Below, in pieces: positions 37,602-46,199 of a DNA stretch of 64,000 nt. The translations under genes were made by a program, and so were the position numbers. This stretch comes from Paenibacillus chondroitinus NBRC 15376 (GTDB lineage: Bacteria; Bacillota; Bacilli; Paenibacillales; NBRC-103111): the NCBI RefSeq assembly GCF_004000765.1, contig NZ_BILW01000003.1, positions 304,852 through 368,851 on the forward strand, read 5' to 3'. Below the pieces are notes generated by a model. The model was not told the origin of the DNA. It did no database searches and was given only the letters and a program-made list of their open reading frames with translations. Within the stretch, counting starts at the first letter, position 1, and each line of letters opens with the position of its first letter.

Positions 37602-38589
37602 AATCTTCTTCTCCTTCATTTACGATATCTGTAATTTGAACAGCCATCTTTCCTTTTAAGGTACCAGGGCTACCGAGATATTTCAGCTTCTCGCCCACTT
37701 TGACTTGAAGCGATTCTTCGACGGATTTTTGCAGCGGGATCACATCGCCGACCGTTAAGCCCAAGAAATCTCGAATGGAAATTTCGGACGAACCCAATTC
37801 TGCAATGAGGGGTAGCTTGGTTTTTTCCAAGCGGGATTGAAGTGCTTCCACTTCTTCAGGTGCTCTCGTCTTCTTCTGTGAAACAAACCAGTGATGCACA
37901 GAAAGTCGAGGCATAATCGGTTCGATGACCACATGCGGTATGCATAAATTGATCATCCCTGTTGTATCACCAATTTTGGTACTCAATGAGATCAATGCGA
38001 TCGTTTCATTGGGAGAAACAATCTGCATAAACTGTGGATTTGTTTCAAGTGCCTCTAATCTTGGCTGAATATCAATAACAGTTTTCCATGCCTCTTGCAG
38101 GCTGTCGAAAGCCCGGCTAAAAATACGTTCCATTACAATGGTTTCAATCTCAGTTAAAGCATTAATCTTCGTAGGCGTTGTACCTGCACCGCCTAACAAA
38201 CGATCTAACATCGCAAAAGCAACATTGGGATGCACTTCAAGTACCATCCGACCCTCTAAAGGCTCCGCTTCAAAGATGTTCAAAATGGTCATTTTCGGGA
38301 TCGAACGAATAAATTCATCGTAGGGCAATTGTTCAACCTGAACTACACTAATTTGTACAAACGTACGTAGCTGCGCTGAGAAATAAGTGGTTAGGAACCG
38401 CGCAAAGTTCTCGTGAATTCGAGTCAAACTTCGAATATGGTCTTTGGAGAAGCGTACAGCTCTTTTAAAATCATAAGCCCTTACTTTCTTCTGCGTCTCT
38501 TCTTTTTTGAGTTCATCCGCATCCATTTCGCCAGAGGACAATGCCGCCAACAAGGCATCGATCTCATTTTGCGACAAAACATCAACCAT
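37591..38589 (-). CDS. fliM: flagellar motor switch protein FliM
   Basis: FliM is the middle part of the C-ring and the first CheY-P docking site. 332 residues: N-terminal LSQNEIDALLAALSSG (CheY-binding), CheC-like middle domain (about 45-235) without the phosphatase motifs, and C-terminal SpoA domain (ISIRDFLGLTVGDVIPLQKSVEESLQVKVGEKLKYLGSPGTLKGKMAVQITDIV). ATG 38589 is preceded by AAAAGGAGGTGACTCTA; the frame extends three codons into that site. It overlaps fliY. Confidence 0.96.
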   Translation of the reverse strand: MVDVLSQNEIDALLAALSSGEMDADELKKEETQKKVRAYDFKRAVRFSKDHIRSLTRIHENFARFLTTYFSAQLRTFVQISVVQVEQLPYDEFIRSIPKMTILNIFEAEPLEGRMVLEVHPNVAFAMLDRLLGGAGTTPTKINALTEIETIVMERIFSRAFDSLQEAWKTVIDIQPRLEALETNPQFMQIVSPNETIALISLSTKIGDTTGMINLCIPHVVIEPIMPRLSVHHWFVSQKKTRAPEEVEALQSRLEKTKLPLIAELGSSEISIRDFLGLTVGDVIPLQKSVEESLQVKVGEKLKYLGSPGTLKGKMAVQITDIVNEGEEDYDE

Positions 38590-38625
38590 TAGAGTCACCT
38601 CCTTTTAGCAAAATCAATAGCAGAT

Positions 38626-39111
38626 TTATTGAAGCACTTTATCAGTTATCCAAATTTGCTTTATTTTACCTTCGTGCAGCAGTGGGTTTAATTTATTCAT
38701 TAACGTAGCCGTTAAACTATCTGACCCTTTGCTTCCTTCGATTTGATCCTTAGTTAAATCTCCCAGAGTTTGAACGATCGTCCCTTTCACTGCGGAGTCT
38801 AACAAACTGTCAAATTCCGTCTTGCCTTTTGAATTTTCCAATTCAAACGCGAAACTAATTTTAATGAAATTTTGACTACCCGATAAATTGGTCAAAATAT
38901 CTTTGATGATTGCCGTGTTCGCCTTCACCGCTTCAGCAGAAGGTGCTTTTGTCGGTTTCACACTTGCTACTGCATCTTGTGCTTGCGCCGCAGGATCTTT
39001 GGATTGATTACTTTTTTCCATAAAATTCCACAAAACGAATGCAGCGGTCAAAATTAATGTGATAGCAATTAAAATCGATACGATCAGTATGAAAATTTTA
39101 TTCTTAAACAA
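38626..39111 (-). CDS. fliL: flagellar basal body-associated protein FliL
   Basis: FliL surrounds the stator units and supports torque at high load. The 161 residues have a short cytoplasmic N-terminus, one membrane helix (about 6-30), a Lys/Ala/Pro/Gln-rich linker and a periplasmic stomatin-like domain ending in the conserved GKIKQIWITDKVLQ. The start is TTG 39111, immediately next to the swrD stop (TAATTG), with GGAGGG in the end of swrD. Confidence 0.93.
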   Translation of the reverse strand: MFKNKIFILIVSILIAITLILTAAFVLWNFMEKSNQSKDPAAQAQDAVASVKPTKAPSAEAVKANTAIIKDILTNLSGSQNFIKISFAFELENSKGKTEFDSLLDSAVKGTIVQTLGDLTKDQIEGSKGSDSLTATLMNKLNPLLHEGKIKQIWITDKVLQ

Positions 39112-39333
39112 TTACGAACCCTCCGCATCCCTTGACATAATCGTCGCTCGTACTGAGCCAATTTCCTGCATGTAGGTCCGCACTAAGCTTACCACGACCT
39201 CTGCTTTCTCAAGAACTGTGATCTTCTTCCCTGTCGTCAAAGTAATCATGGTGTCTGGCGTCTCTTCAATCAATTCAATCAAAATAGCATTAAGGATGAT
39301 GGCTTTACCGTTTAAACGAGTGAGAGAAATCAT
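39112..39333 (-). CDS. swrD: flagellar protein SwrD/FlbD family
   Basis: A 73-residue FlbD family protein; the B. subtilis member (SwrD, formerly YlzI) increases flagellar torque and is needed for swarming. MISLTRLNGKAIILNAILIELIEETPDTMITLTTGKKITVLE is the family pattern. ATG 39333 follows CAGGAGGAGAAGC. It sits between flgE and fliL in the standard order. Confidence 0.92.
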   Translation of the reverse strand: MISLTRLNGKAIILNAILIELIEETPDTMITLTTGKKITVLEKAEVVVSLVRTYMQEIGSVRATIMSRDAEGS

Positions 39334-39393
39334 GCTTCTCCTCCTGCATCAGGATAAGGGGAGACTAGCTCCCCTCTGTCATTTCAATGAAAA

Positions 39394-40215
39394 TTACCGT
39401 TTAAGATTTACGACCTCTTGAAGCACTTCATCCGAAGTTGTGATAATACGGGAGTTTGCTTGGAAACCACGCTGAGCGATAATCATCTCTGTGAACTCTC
39501 CAGTCAAATCAACGTTGGACATTTCTAGTTGTCCAGAAATCAGTGTTCCTGTTCCGGTTTCTGTGTTACCAGGGGCCCCAACCTCAATCGCACCCTCCGG
39601 ATTAGCATTCGCTGTCATACGGTACAGATTGCCACCAATTTTTTCAAGACCAGATGGGTTAACGACTTTGATCACGCCAATTTTTTGGCCAGTTGCAACC
39701 GTTGCACCTGTATTGTCAACACCGATAATGTCGCCGTTTTGAGAGATTGAGAACGATACGATATTATCCGGGATCACGATCGGGCCAGCGCCGTCAGCTC
39801 CCATTACGTGAAGCCCCTCAGCATTTACCAAGTTTCTAGTTGGGTCCAAAGTAAAGTTCCCGGATCTTGTCAAATATGGAGCATCTGTTTGTTCAGTAGT
39901 CCCTACTGCAAAAAATCCATCGCCATTAATACGTAAATCCGTAGGAACGTTCGTTGTCATCGCACTTCCAGGGGTATGTACGGTGTCAATTGAAGCTACG
40001 CTTACACCTAAACCAACTTGTTGAGCATTCACGCCACCACGGTTCTCATCAGCTGCACTAACGCCGGAAACAGTTTGGCTAAGAATGTCTTTAAACATAA
40101 CGCGGCTTCCCTTAAATCCGATGGTGTTTACATTTGCGATATTATTACCGATAACATCTAATTTCGTTTGAAAACCACGCATACCTGAAACACCAGAGTA
40201 CAAAGATCTTAACAT
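39394..40215 (-). CDS. flgE: flagellar hook protein FlgE (FlgG-like family)
   Basis: Hook/rod protein of 273 residues with the N-terminal MLRSLYSGVSGMRGFQTKLDVIGNNIANVNTIGFKGSRVMF and C-terminal GQLEMSNVDLTGEFTEMIIAQRGFQANSRIITTSDEVLQEVVNL coiled-coil ends of the flagellar axial family. In B. subtilis the protein in this position (264 residues) is the hook subunit FlgE, earlier called FlgG; I follow that. The middle part is short, without large exposed domains. ATG 40215 follows GGAGGCTAGTAAG. A possible leader ORF precedes it. Confidence 0.93.
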   Translation of the reverse strand: MLRSLYSGVSGMRGFQTKLDVIGNNIANVNTIGFKGSRVMFKDILSQTVSGVSAADENRGGVNAQQVGLGVSVASIDTVHTPGSAMTTNVPTDLRINGDGFFAVGTTEQTDAPYLTRSGNFTLDPTRNLVNAEGLHVMGADGAGPIVIPDNIVSFSISQNGDIIGVDNTGATVATGQKIGVIKVVNPSGLEKIGGNLYRMTANANPEGAIEVGAPGNTETGTGTLISGQLEMSNVDLTGEFTEMIIAQRGFQANSRIITTSDEVLQEVVNLKR

Positions 40216-40219
40216 CTTA

Positions 40220-40276
40220 CTAGCCTCCTAATCGGATTAAAATAACGTTAATCATGAGCTGCTTCTTTCGCTCCAC
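40220..40276 (-). CDS. possible 18-codon leader ORF upstream of flgE
   Basis: In the 92-nt gap before flgE, GTG 40276 is preceded by GTAGGAGGCCTGGAGCT and opens a frame MERKKQLMINVILIRLGG that stops at TAG 40222-40220, four bases before the flgE ATG; its last sense codons GGA GGC form the flgE ribosome binding site. The layout would couple flgE translation to the small ORF. It is very short and could be chance. Confidence 0.25.
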   Translation of the reverse strand: MERKKQLMINVILIRLGG

Positions 40277-40307
40277 AGCTCCAGGCCTCCTACGCGGTCG
40301 AGCCCGT

Positions 40308-40703
40308 TTATGTAGATATAATGATTGCACTGTCTATCTGTGTGAAAACATGTTCATTCATTGCGTTCCCGTCAAGCGCCGTAACAACAGTTCGGTTAGG
40401 AACATTAACAATCAATGCATTTCCGCCTAAAACCATCAGTGCATCCTTAGCGCCTTTTGCTGCTACCTTATCGATCGCTTTGCTAAGACTATCCAGTTGC
40501 TCCGGCTTCAGTTGAATGCCTCGCTCTTTCAGCCTAACTTCTGCATGATGACTGAAACGAACAAATTGCTCCTGAAGAAGCTTTTGAAATGTAGGATTAC
40601 CGGATGCAGATGTGGATACCGGTTGCTGTACAGGTGTTCGTCTCGTAGACGCAGGAGAAACCGCATTAGGATAAAGCTGCCCTATGGATATTCTCTCTGT
40701 CAT
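40308..40703 (-). CDS. TIGR02530 family flagellar operon protein
   Basis: A 131-residue protein with a variable, Pro/Ser/Thr-rich N-terminus and a conserved region FQKLLQEQFVRFSHHAEVRLKERGIQLKPEQLDSLSKAIDKVAAKGAKDALMVLGGNALIVNVPNRTVVTALDGNAMNEHVFTQID, matching the TIGR02530 family found between flgD and flgE in many Gram-positive flagellar loci. Its molecular role is not known; position suggests hook assembly. It overlaps the end of flgD by 4 nt. Confidence 0.85.
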   Translation of the reverse strand: MTERISIGQLYPNAVSPASTRRTPVQQPVSTSASGNPTFQKLLQEQFVRFSHHAEVRLKERGIQLKPEQLDSLSKAIDKVAAKGAKDALMVLGGNALIVNVPNRTVVTALDGNAMNEHVFTQIDSAIIIST

Positions 40704-41143
40704 TTGGTTTCTCCGGCATCCTCAATCTTCTTGAGTTTGTCCAGAGAAATTTCCACTCCCTTCACATTGGCAAATTGATTGCCGTCCTTGAACGTGATGG
40801 AGTCAACAACGCCCGACTTTTCGACAGAAGCTCCGGTGGAGTCTGTATCATCCCAAGTGATCGATTTACCAATCAAACCTGAAACAAATCCCAAAGATTG
40901 ACGCATCAGTTTCATCTCACCGGCCATATTGGTCAATTGCTCTACAGAGGTGAACTGAGCCATCTGGGCAATGAACTCTTTATCTTGTAATGGCTGTGTT
41001 GGGTCTTGATTCTGAAGCTGGGTAATTAAGATTTTAAGAAAATCGTCTTTACCTAACGTGTTATTATCTTTGTCTTTCGTTTTGACATTTTTCCCAGCAT
41101 TGATTAAATCTGTAACGTTACCTGTGATGGGGTTTGTATCCAT
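40700..41143 (-). CDS. flgD: flagellar hook cap protein FlgD
   Basis: FlgD caps the growing hook. The 147 residues carry the conserved N-terminal DDFLKILITQLQNQDPTQPLQDKEFIAQMAQFTSVEQL and a compact C-terminal part (SGLIGKSITWDD, SGVVDSITFKDG) with no large outer domain. ATG 41143 follows GATGCAGTTGGAGGTGAAAGT; an upstream extension of 11 codons has no site. It lies between fliK and the TIGR02530 gene. Confidence 0.93.
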   Translation of the reverse strand: MDTNPITGNVTDLINAGKNVKTKDKDNNTLGKDDFLKILITQLQNQDPTQPLQDKEFIAQMAQFTSVEQLTNMAGEMKLMRQSLGFVSGLIGKSITWDDTDSTGASVEKSGVVDSITFKDGNQFANVKGVEISLDKLKKIEDAGETK

Positions 41144-41178
41144 ACTTTCACCTCCAACTGCATCAAATGGACTCACAT

Positions 41179-42624
41179 TTAGGCAGTTACGTCAAAGGAA
41201 TTGCCATGCATGGCCGGTTTAACTTGTACGTTAGCATCAATTTCTTGCTCCAAATCAAGAGAATCAACCTCGAATCCGCCAGAATTGTTCTTATTTTGAC
41301 GTTGAGGCTGAGCAAAAGCTTGCTGCTGACGATGTTCTTGGAACATACTGGATTGCATGTTTTGGCTTTGCGTGACTTCAAGCTTTTCAACTTGCAAACC
41401 TTGCGTTAGAAGAGCTTGTCTCAACTGAGGCAATTGGTTTTCCAACAGCTGTTTAGCTGCTGCTGATTCGGCTGCAAACTGTGCAATAAGCTGGCCATCA
41501 TGCATCGATATTTTCACATCGATATGCCCTAGATTTTTTGGAAACAACGATAACTTAGCTTCAGAGAAGCCGTCTGCAAGTGTGATTTTCATGTTCTTAA
41601 GAACATGCTCCGTCATTTCATCAGCGAAATTAGCTGCATTCATCGTTGGAGCTACTGTTTTGGCAACTATGGCCTGTGTCTGCTGTGTTCTCTGCAAATC
41701 AGCGATCGTAACCACTGAGTTAGTAGCCGTTTCAGGTTCAGTTGGCAGATCTACAAGATTAGGCAGTGTATCTCCCGGTTTAGATGATGCATCCACCTGT
41801 GCGGTTAAGAAACCACTTTTCAAAGCAAGAAGCTCTAATTTTGACTTAGCAGGTTGTGCGATCGTCACTGTGTTCATCATATCAACGTTCTGATCTGATG
41901 TTTTCTTGCTGTTAAGCTTGTGATGAGCTGGCTTATCAGTAGATGTGACTTCCTTCTTACCTGTATTCATCAAACCTTCCATTGCTTCAACAGCGCTCTC
42001 CGTTGTAGCAGCATCCAAAGTTTGACCTTTCAAGTTCGTCATCAACTCCGGTAATAGTGGTTGGATGACGTTCTGTAGATCCTGATTCAGAAACTTCACA
42101 ATTGGATTGTCAGGCTGCTGCTTTGACAGAGAAGCTAATGCTAGCAACGTATTTTGAGCTTGTAGGCTTGAAACTTCAGTTGTTTGAAGCTTAAGCGTAC
42201 TTGGGAGAGTAGCCAATGGAGTTAATTGAGCTCCACTTAACGTTTGTAGAAGTTGTTCTGCTTCTTCAAACCATTGCTGAACCTTTGGATCCTGCAATAA
42301 TTGCTGAGCAAGCGCTGGATTACTGTTCATAGCTTCCAAAACGACTTCAGAAAGCGGCTGATCTTCTGTCTTCACATCCTGCGCAGCAGTCCCTTTCAGA
42401 GGTGCTACCAAACTCTGAAGCATTTGCAACAGCATGTCCAGAGAAAGTGCTGGATCTGCAGGATTCGTCTCAGTCTTGGCCGTGCTATCTTGAGATAATT
42501 GACCATCCAATACTTGATTGAAACCATCCTTCGAAGTAGTACCGGCCGTTGCAGCCGCTCCTGCCTTATTCGTCGAAGTTGAAGCAGAGTTTGCAGTAGG
42601 TGTTGTCTGTATTTGTACATCCAT
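41179..42624 (-). CDS. fliK: flagellar hook-length control protein FliK
   Basis: FliK measures hook length and triggers the export switch in FlhB. The 481 residues are Gln/Ser/Thr/Ala/Leu-rich and poorly conserved up to about 345, then a C-terminal FliK domain (ITLADGFSEAKLSLFPKNLGHIDVKISMHDGQLIAQFAAESAAAKQLLENQLPQLRQALLTQGLQVEKLEV). A Gln/Asn-rich tail follows. ATG 42624. It lies between the motE-like gene and flgD, the standard place. Confidence 0.92.
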   Translation of the reverse strand: MDVQIQTTPTANSASTSTNKAGAAATAGTTSKDGFNQVLDGQLSQDSTAKTETNPADPALSLDMLLQMLQSLVAPLKGTAAQDVKTEDQPLSEVVLEAMNSNPALAQQLLQDPKVQQWFEEAEQLLQTLSGAQLTPLATLPSTLKLQTTEVSSLQAQNTLLALASLSKQQPDNPIVKFLNQDLQNVIQPLLPELMTNLKGQTLDAATTESAVEAMEGLMNTGKKEVTSTDKPAHHKLNSKKTSDQNVDMMNTVTIAQPAKSKLELLALKSGFLTAQVDASSKPGDTLPNLVDLPTEPETATNSVVTIADLQRTQQTQAIVAKTVAPTMNAANFADEMTEHVLKNMKITLADGFSEAKLSLFPKNLGHIDVKISMHDGQLIAQFAAESAAAKQLLENQLPQLRQALLTQGLQVEKLEVTQSQNMQSSMFQEHRQQQAFAQPQRQNKNNSGGFEVDSLDLEQEIDANVQVKPAMHGNSFDVTA

Positions 42625-42660
42625 TTTATTTGTTCACCTCCCTCCTAAGTTCAACGTCGG

Positions 42661-43575
42661 TTACTGAACAAGCTTAGCTGAAATTGCAGCAGCGATTTCC
42701 TTATTCGCATCGGACAAGGCTGACATGACTTTGGAACGGGAAGCATTATCCATGCCACTCAGAATGGCTAATACTTTGTCGGGATTTGATTTATTCATTT
42801 CGATTAGCACGTTTGAAGCACTTTTGGGAGTCATGTTAGCAAATGTCTGGCCTAAATCCGACTTGCTGACAGATGTCGTCGCTTTTGCAGTGCTTGCTCC
42901 ATTCGTTGCTAATCTTTCTTGTAAAGCGGCAATCTCTTTATCTCTTACAGGTGTAACGTCTTTAAGCCCCATGGAAGCTTCTGCTGCTTTCGTTGCATCC
43001 ATTTTCTCCAGGATCGCGCCGCGGTTGTCCGCTTTCATCATGGAGAAGATCAGCACCATTTCTTTCGGTGTAAGTGCTTCAATGATTGGAGCCGCCTTGC
43101 TCGGTGTCATTTTTGCATACATATTGGCAAGCTGAGTTATTTGATTCGTGTACTCTTCTTCTGTTTGCGTCTTGTCTTTCAGCTTTTCTTCAAGTTCCGT
43201 TATTTTTGCGGTTGCATCTTTGAGTGATTGATCCTTCATCTCCGTTGTTGATTCAGCTTTCTGCAAAGCGGACTGAAGTTCCGCCAATTTGGCATTCAAC
43301 TTCGTAATCTCATCATCCTTGGTTTTGATACTTTGTTCAGGAGTCGTCTCTTTACCAGTTCCGCTTACAACACTTTTTTCTTTGGGCGCAGGAACAATTG
43401 CTCCAATCACCGGAGTGTTATGCAACGCTTTCTGAATACTGCTCTTGATATCATAATCAAAGATCGACAGTAACACGAAAAGCAACACAGCCGTAAACAC
43501 AAAGGGGATGACAAACCATATCAGAAACCGCTCCAGCGCACTATAAGATGCACCTTCCATGCTTGTATCGGCCAT
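42661..43575 (-). CDS. MotE/YlxF-like membrane protein with two MgtE-N-like modules
   Basis: A 304-residue membrane protein: cytoplasmic N-terminus, one membrane helix (about 18-42), coiled coil (80-145) and two related helical modules of the MgtE N-terminal type: 146-200 (MYAKMTPSKAAPIIEALTPKEMVLIFSMM) and about 235-300 (FANMTPKSASNVLIEMNKSNPDKVLAILSGM). It occupies the ylxF position between fliJ and fliK. MotE, a chaperone for the stator protein MotB in other bacteria, has one such module. Role in stator or basal body assembly is inference from that family. Confidence 0.85.
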   Translation of the reverse strand: MADTSMEGASYSALERFLIWFVIPFVFTAVLLFVLLSIFDYDIKSSIQKALHNTPVIGAIVPAPKEKSVVSGTGKETTPEQSIKTKDDEITKLNAKLAELQSALQKAESTTEMKDQSLKDATAKITELEEKLKDKTQTEEEYTNQITQLANMYAKMTPSKAAPIIEALTPKEMVLIFSMMKADNRGAILEKMDATKAAEASMGLKDVTPVRDKEIAALQERLATNGASTAKATTSVSKSDLGQTFANMTPKSASNVLIEMNKSNPDKVLAILSGMDNASRSKVMSALSDANKEIAAAISAKLVQ

Positions 43576-43599
43576 CTCCTTGCTCCTCCTTTACCTTCC

Positions 43600-44043
43600 T
43601 CAATACGAGAGTCGTTTGAACCGGTTTGTTGCCATTTCATCCAAAGCATCCTGCTCTTTTTTGGCGACAAAGGATTGAAATTGGCCGAATGCCTTTTCCC
43701 TAGCTTTCGACCACACCTTCTCATCGATCATTCTTTCCGATAGATGTTCCTGCTTTTTGAGCACGACATGCTTCGCTTGCTGAACATCTTGATGTTTACG
43801 CGCAATTTGCTGATCGACATGGTTCATATAAGTTTGCAGCATGAGCATCTTCGAAATAGATACTGAATGGCTTGTAGCTGTCACCATTTCCTGATGCAAG
43901 CTCTCTTTTTGCTCAAATAAACCATGTAAATTCGTTTCTTCGTTCCGTAATTGGCCCATTGCCTCAGATAAAATCCATTCCGCCTGTGTTCGTTCATTGT
44001 TTTTCAAATCGACAATTTGCTGGAAAGAATAACGAAATTGCAT
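43600..44043 (-). CDS. fliJ: flagellar export apparatus stalk protein FliJ
   Basis: FliJ is the coiled-coil stalk of the FliHIJ ATPase complex that touches FlhA. 147 residues, almost entirely heptad-containing helices, beginning MQFRYSFQQIVDLKNNERTQAEWILSEAM, typical of FliJ. ATG 44043 follows GATGAGGGTCCTAA and lies 9 nt after fliI. Rapidly evolving family, so identity rests on position, length and helical pattern. Confidence 0.9.
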   Translation of the reverse strand: MQFRYSFQQIVDLKNNERTQAEWILSEAMGQLRNEETNLHGLFEQKESLHQEMVTATSHSVSISKMLMLQTYMNHVDQQIARKHQDVQQAKHVVLKKQEHLSERMIDEKVWSKAREKAFGQFQSFVAKKEQDALDEMATNRFKRLSY

Positions 44044-44052
44044 TTAGGACCC

Positions 44053-45378
44053 TCATCCCTTATAAAATTCGTGAATCAATCGTTCTTGAGCTTCTTCATA
44101 GGTTAGCTTTTCACTCGTTTTTTGCTTGGTGAAGTCCCATATGGCTTCAATATGATCCATGGCAACATCAATATTTGGATTAGAACCTTTTTGGTACGCC
44201 CCGATATTGATAAGATCTTCCGAATCTTTATATATAGAGAGAAGTCGCTTTAAGTGATCAGCAGCTTCCATGTGTTCAGAAGGCACAATTTCTTTCATTA
44301 CGCGGCTTACGCTGGACAAAACGTCTATGGCTGGATAATGGCCTTTATTGGCAATGCTGCGGTTTAGAACAATATGACCGTCGAGAATCCCTCGAACAGC
44401 ATCAGCAATTGGCTCGTTCATATCATCACCGTCAACTAGCACCGTATAAAAAGCAGTAATGGATCCTTTCGGCCCGGTACCTGATCGCTCAAGCAGCCGT
44501 GGCAGCATAGCAAAGACCGAAGGCGTATAGCCTCGCGTCGCTGGAGGTTCCCCTACAGCAAGGCCAACTTCACGCTGTGCCATGGCAAACCGAGTGACGG
44601 AGTCCATCATCATCATCACATTTAGACCGCGATCACGAAAATACTCAGCGATGCTTGTAGCGATCATTGCTCCTTTGATACGGATAAGCGCAGGCTGATC
44701 AGATGTTGCAACGATAACGACTGATCTTGCTAGTCCTTCGGGACCTAGATCTCTTTCGATAAAATCCAAGACCTCTCTGCCCCGCTCACCGATAAGTGCA
44801 ATAACGTTAACATCTGCAGATGTATTACGGGCGATCATTCCCATCAGCGTACTTTTACCAACACCAGAACCTGCAAAAATACCAACGCGCTGACCTTTGC
44901 CAATTGTCAATAATCCGTCAATGCATCGAACACCTACAGAGATTGGATTCAGCACTCTCGGTCGAGTTAGCGGATTGCCCGGCGCATTATTCGTAGAATA
45001 TTGAGCCATTCTTGAAGGCAAGAACGAACCATCCAATGGCTGTCCCAATCCGTCCAGCACTTTACCAAGAAGTTCATGGCCTACTTGAACCGTAAGTGGT
45101 TTCCCTGTACCAACAACATCGCAACCAGGGCCAATAGAGTCCAAATCGCCTAATGGCATAAGCACGACTTTATTGCTGCGAAAACCTACGACTTCCGCTT
45201 TCAATGGCTTATTGGATTTATGCGGGTAAATATAGCAAAGGTCGCCAATGCTCACATCTGGCCCTTCCGACTCAACCGTCAACCCAATCACTTGTGTTAC
45301 TTTTCCATTAACACGAATGGGGTCGATGGCATGCAAATGTTCTTTGTACTTATCTACTTTTGGTAATGCGCTGCTCAT
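44053..45378 (-). CDS. fliI: flagellum-specific ATPase FliI
   Basis: FliI is the export ATPase, homologous to F1-beta. The 441 residues have the P-loop GSGVGKST at 170-177, GERGREVLDFIERDLG, Walker B with MMMDSVTRFAMAQREVGLAVGEPP and RGYTPSVFAMLPRLLERSG. It overlaps fliH by 4 nt. Gene order fliF-fliG-fliH-fliI-fliJ is conserved. Confidence 0.97.
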   Translation of the reverse strand: MSSALPKVDKYKEHLHAIDPIRVNGKVTQVIGLTVESEGPDVSIGDLCYIYPHKSNKPLKAEVVGFRSNKVVLMPLGDLDSIGPGCDVVGTGKPLTVQVGHELLGKVLDGLGQPLDGSFLPSRMAQYSTNNAPGNPLTRPRVLNPISVGVRCIDGLLTIGKGQRVGIFAGSGVGKSTLMGMIARNTSADVNVIALIGERGREVLDFIERDLGPEGLARSVVIVATSDQPALIRIKGAMIATSIAEYFRDRGLNVMMMMDSVTRFAMAQREVGLAVGEPPATRGYTPSVFAMLPRLLERSGTGPKGSITAFYTVLVDGDDMNEPIADAVRGILDGHIVLNRSIANKGHYPAIDVLSSVSRVMKEIVPSEHMEAADHLKRLLSIYKDSEDLINIGAYQKGSNPNIDVAMDHIEAIWDFTKQKTSEKLTYEEAQERLIHEFYKG

Positions 45379-46199
45379 GATCCTGTACCCTCACTTTGAG
45401 TCGCCAACTGTTGCAGAGCTGATTTTATTTCTTTCAGCTGCGTATCGATGCGAGCATCAATACTTCCAAATGAAGAACGAATCACACATCCACGATCTTG
45501 CACCGTGGAATCAGGAATAATTTGCAATTCAGCCTGTGAATCAATAGAAGTTAACAGCTCTTCACGCGCATCTTGAATGTAAGCGAATTGTGAAGGAGAT
45601 ACGCATAAAGCAATGATCCCTTTTTCGCGTCTGCGCGACAGAACGGTTTGAATCAACTCAACAACCCATTCTGGATTTAAGGTTAACTGTTTGCCTATGA
45701 TTTTCTCTGCTATGGATGTGCTTAGTTCGATTAAGAATGGCTCAGATTCCTGAATGATCTGCTGTTTAAGTTTGTAGGATTGCTCCAGAATACCTTGAGC
45801 TTCCGTTAGCATTTCACTGTATTCCTGTCTAAGCGCTTCTTCAGCTTGAGCAATTCCTTGTTGGTAGCCTTCTTCAAAACCAGCCTGCCTGGATTGAGCG
45901 ACATGCGCTTCATCTTCTGAACGGCGTGTTTGCCACCAAGCATTAATTTCTTCCTGCGTTTGTTCGCGAAGAGTCGTACATTCCTGCATCGCTTGATGAA
46001 TCTGCTCATTGGCAAAAGCTTCAGCATCTTGAAGAATTTGATCTTTCAAATTCGTCGCTTGCGCTATTTCCTGCTGTTGTTCGGGAGTTAGCTGATCACT
46101 CGCATCAAGATCTCCATTCAAGTGAAATGGTGAGATCGTTTCAACCAATTTCTTATCATCTACAGCATAATAAGCAAATGATTTAATGATATTAGACAA
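45375..46199 (-). CDS. fliH: flagellar export ATPase regulator FliH
   Basis: FliH dimers hold and inhibit FliI and link it to the C-ring. From TTG 46199, 274 residues start MSNIIKSFAYYAVDDKK; GGAGGAGACGATATTA precedes it. The frame can be extended nine codons, but this would place the start inside that site. The middle (50-150) is a Gln/Glu/Ala-rich coiled coil; the C-terminal domain (EPFLIELSTSIAEKIIGKQLTLNPEWVVELIQTVLSR) is the conserved FliI-binding part. It overlaps fliG by 8 nt. Confidence 0.92.
   Translation of the reverse strand: MSNIIKSFAYYAVDDKKLVETISPFHLNGDLDASDQLTPEQQQEIAQATNLKDQILQDAEAFANEQIHQAMQECTTLREQTQEEINAWWQTRRSEDEAHVAQSRQAGFEEGYQQGIAQAEEALRQEYSEMLTEAQGILEQSYKLKQQIIQESEPFLIELSTSIAEKIIGKQLTLNPEWVVELIQTVLSRRREKGIIALCVSPSQFAYIQDAREELLTSIDSQAELQIIPDSTVQDRGCVIRSSFGSIDARIDTQLKEIKSALQQLATQSEGTGS

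Noticed and set aside
40216..40307. Intrinsic terminator before flgE
   Set aside because: The GAGCTG/CAGCTC hairpin has no U tract and flgE must be read through; kept only as a possible translation element.
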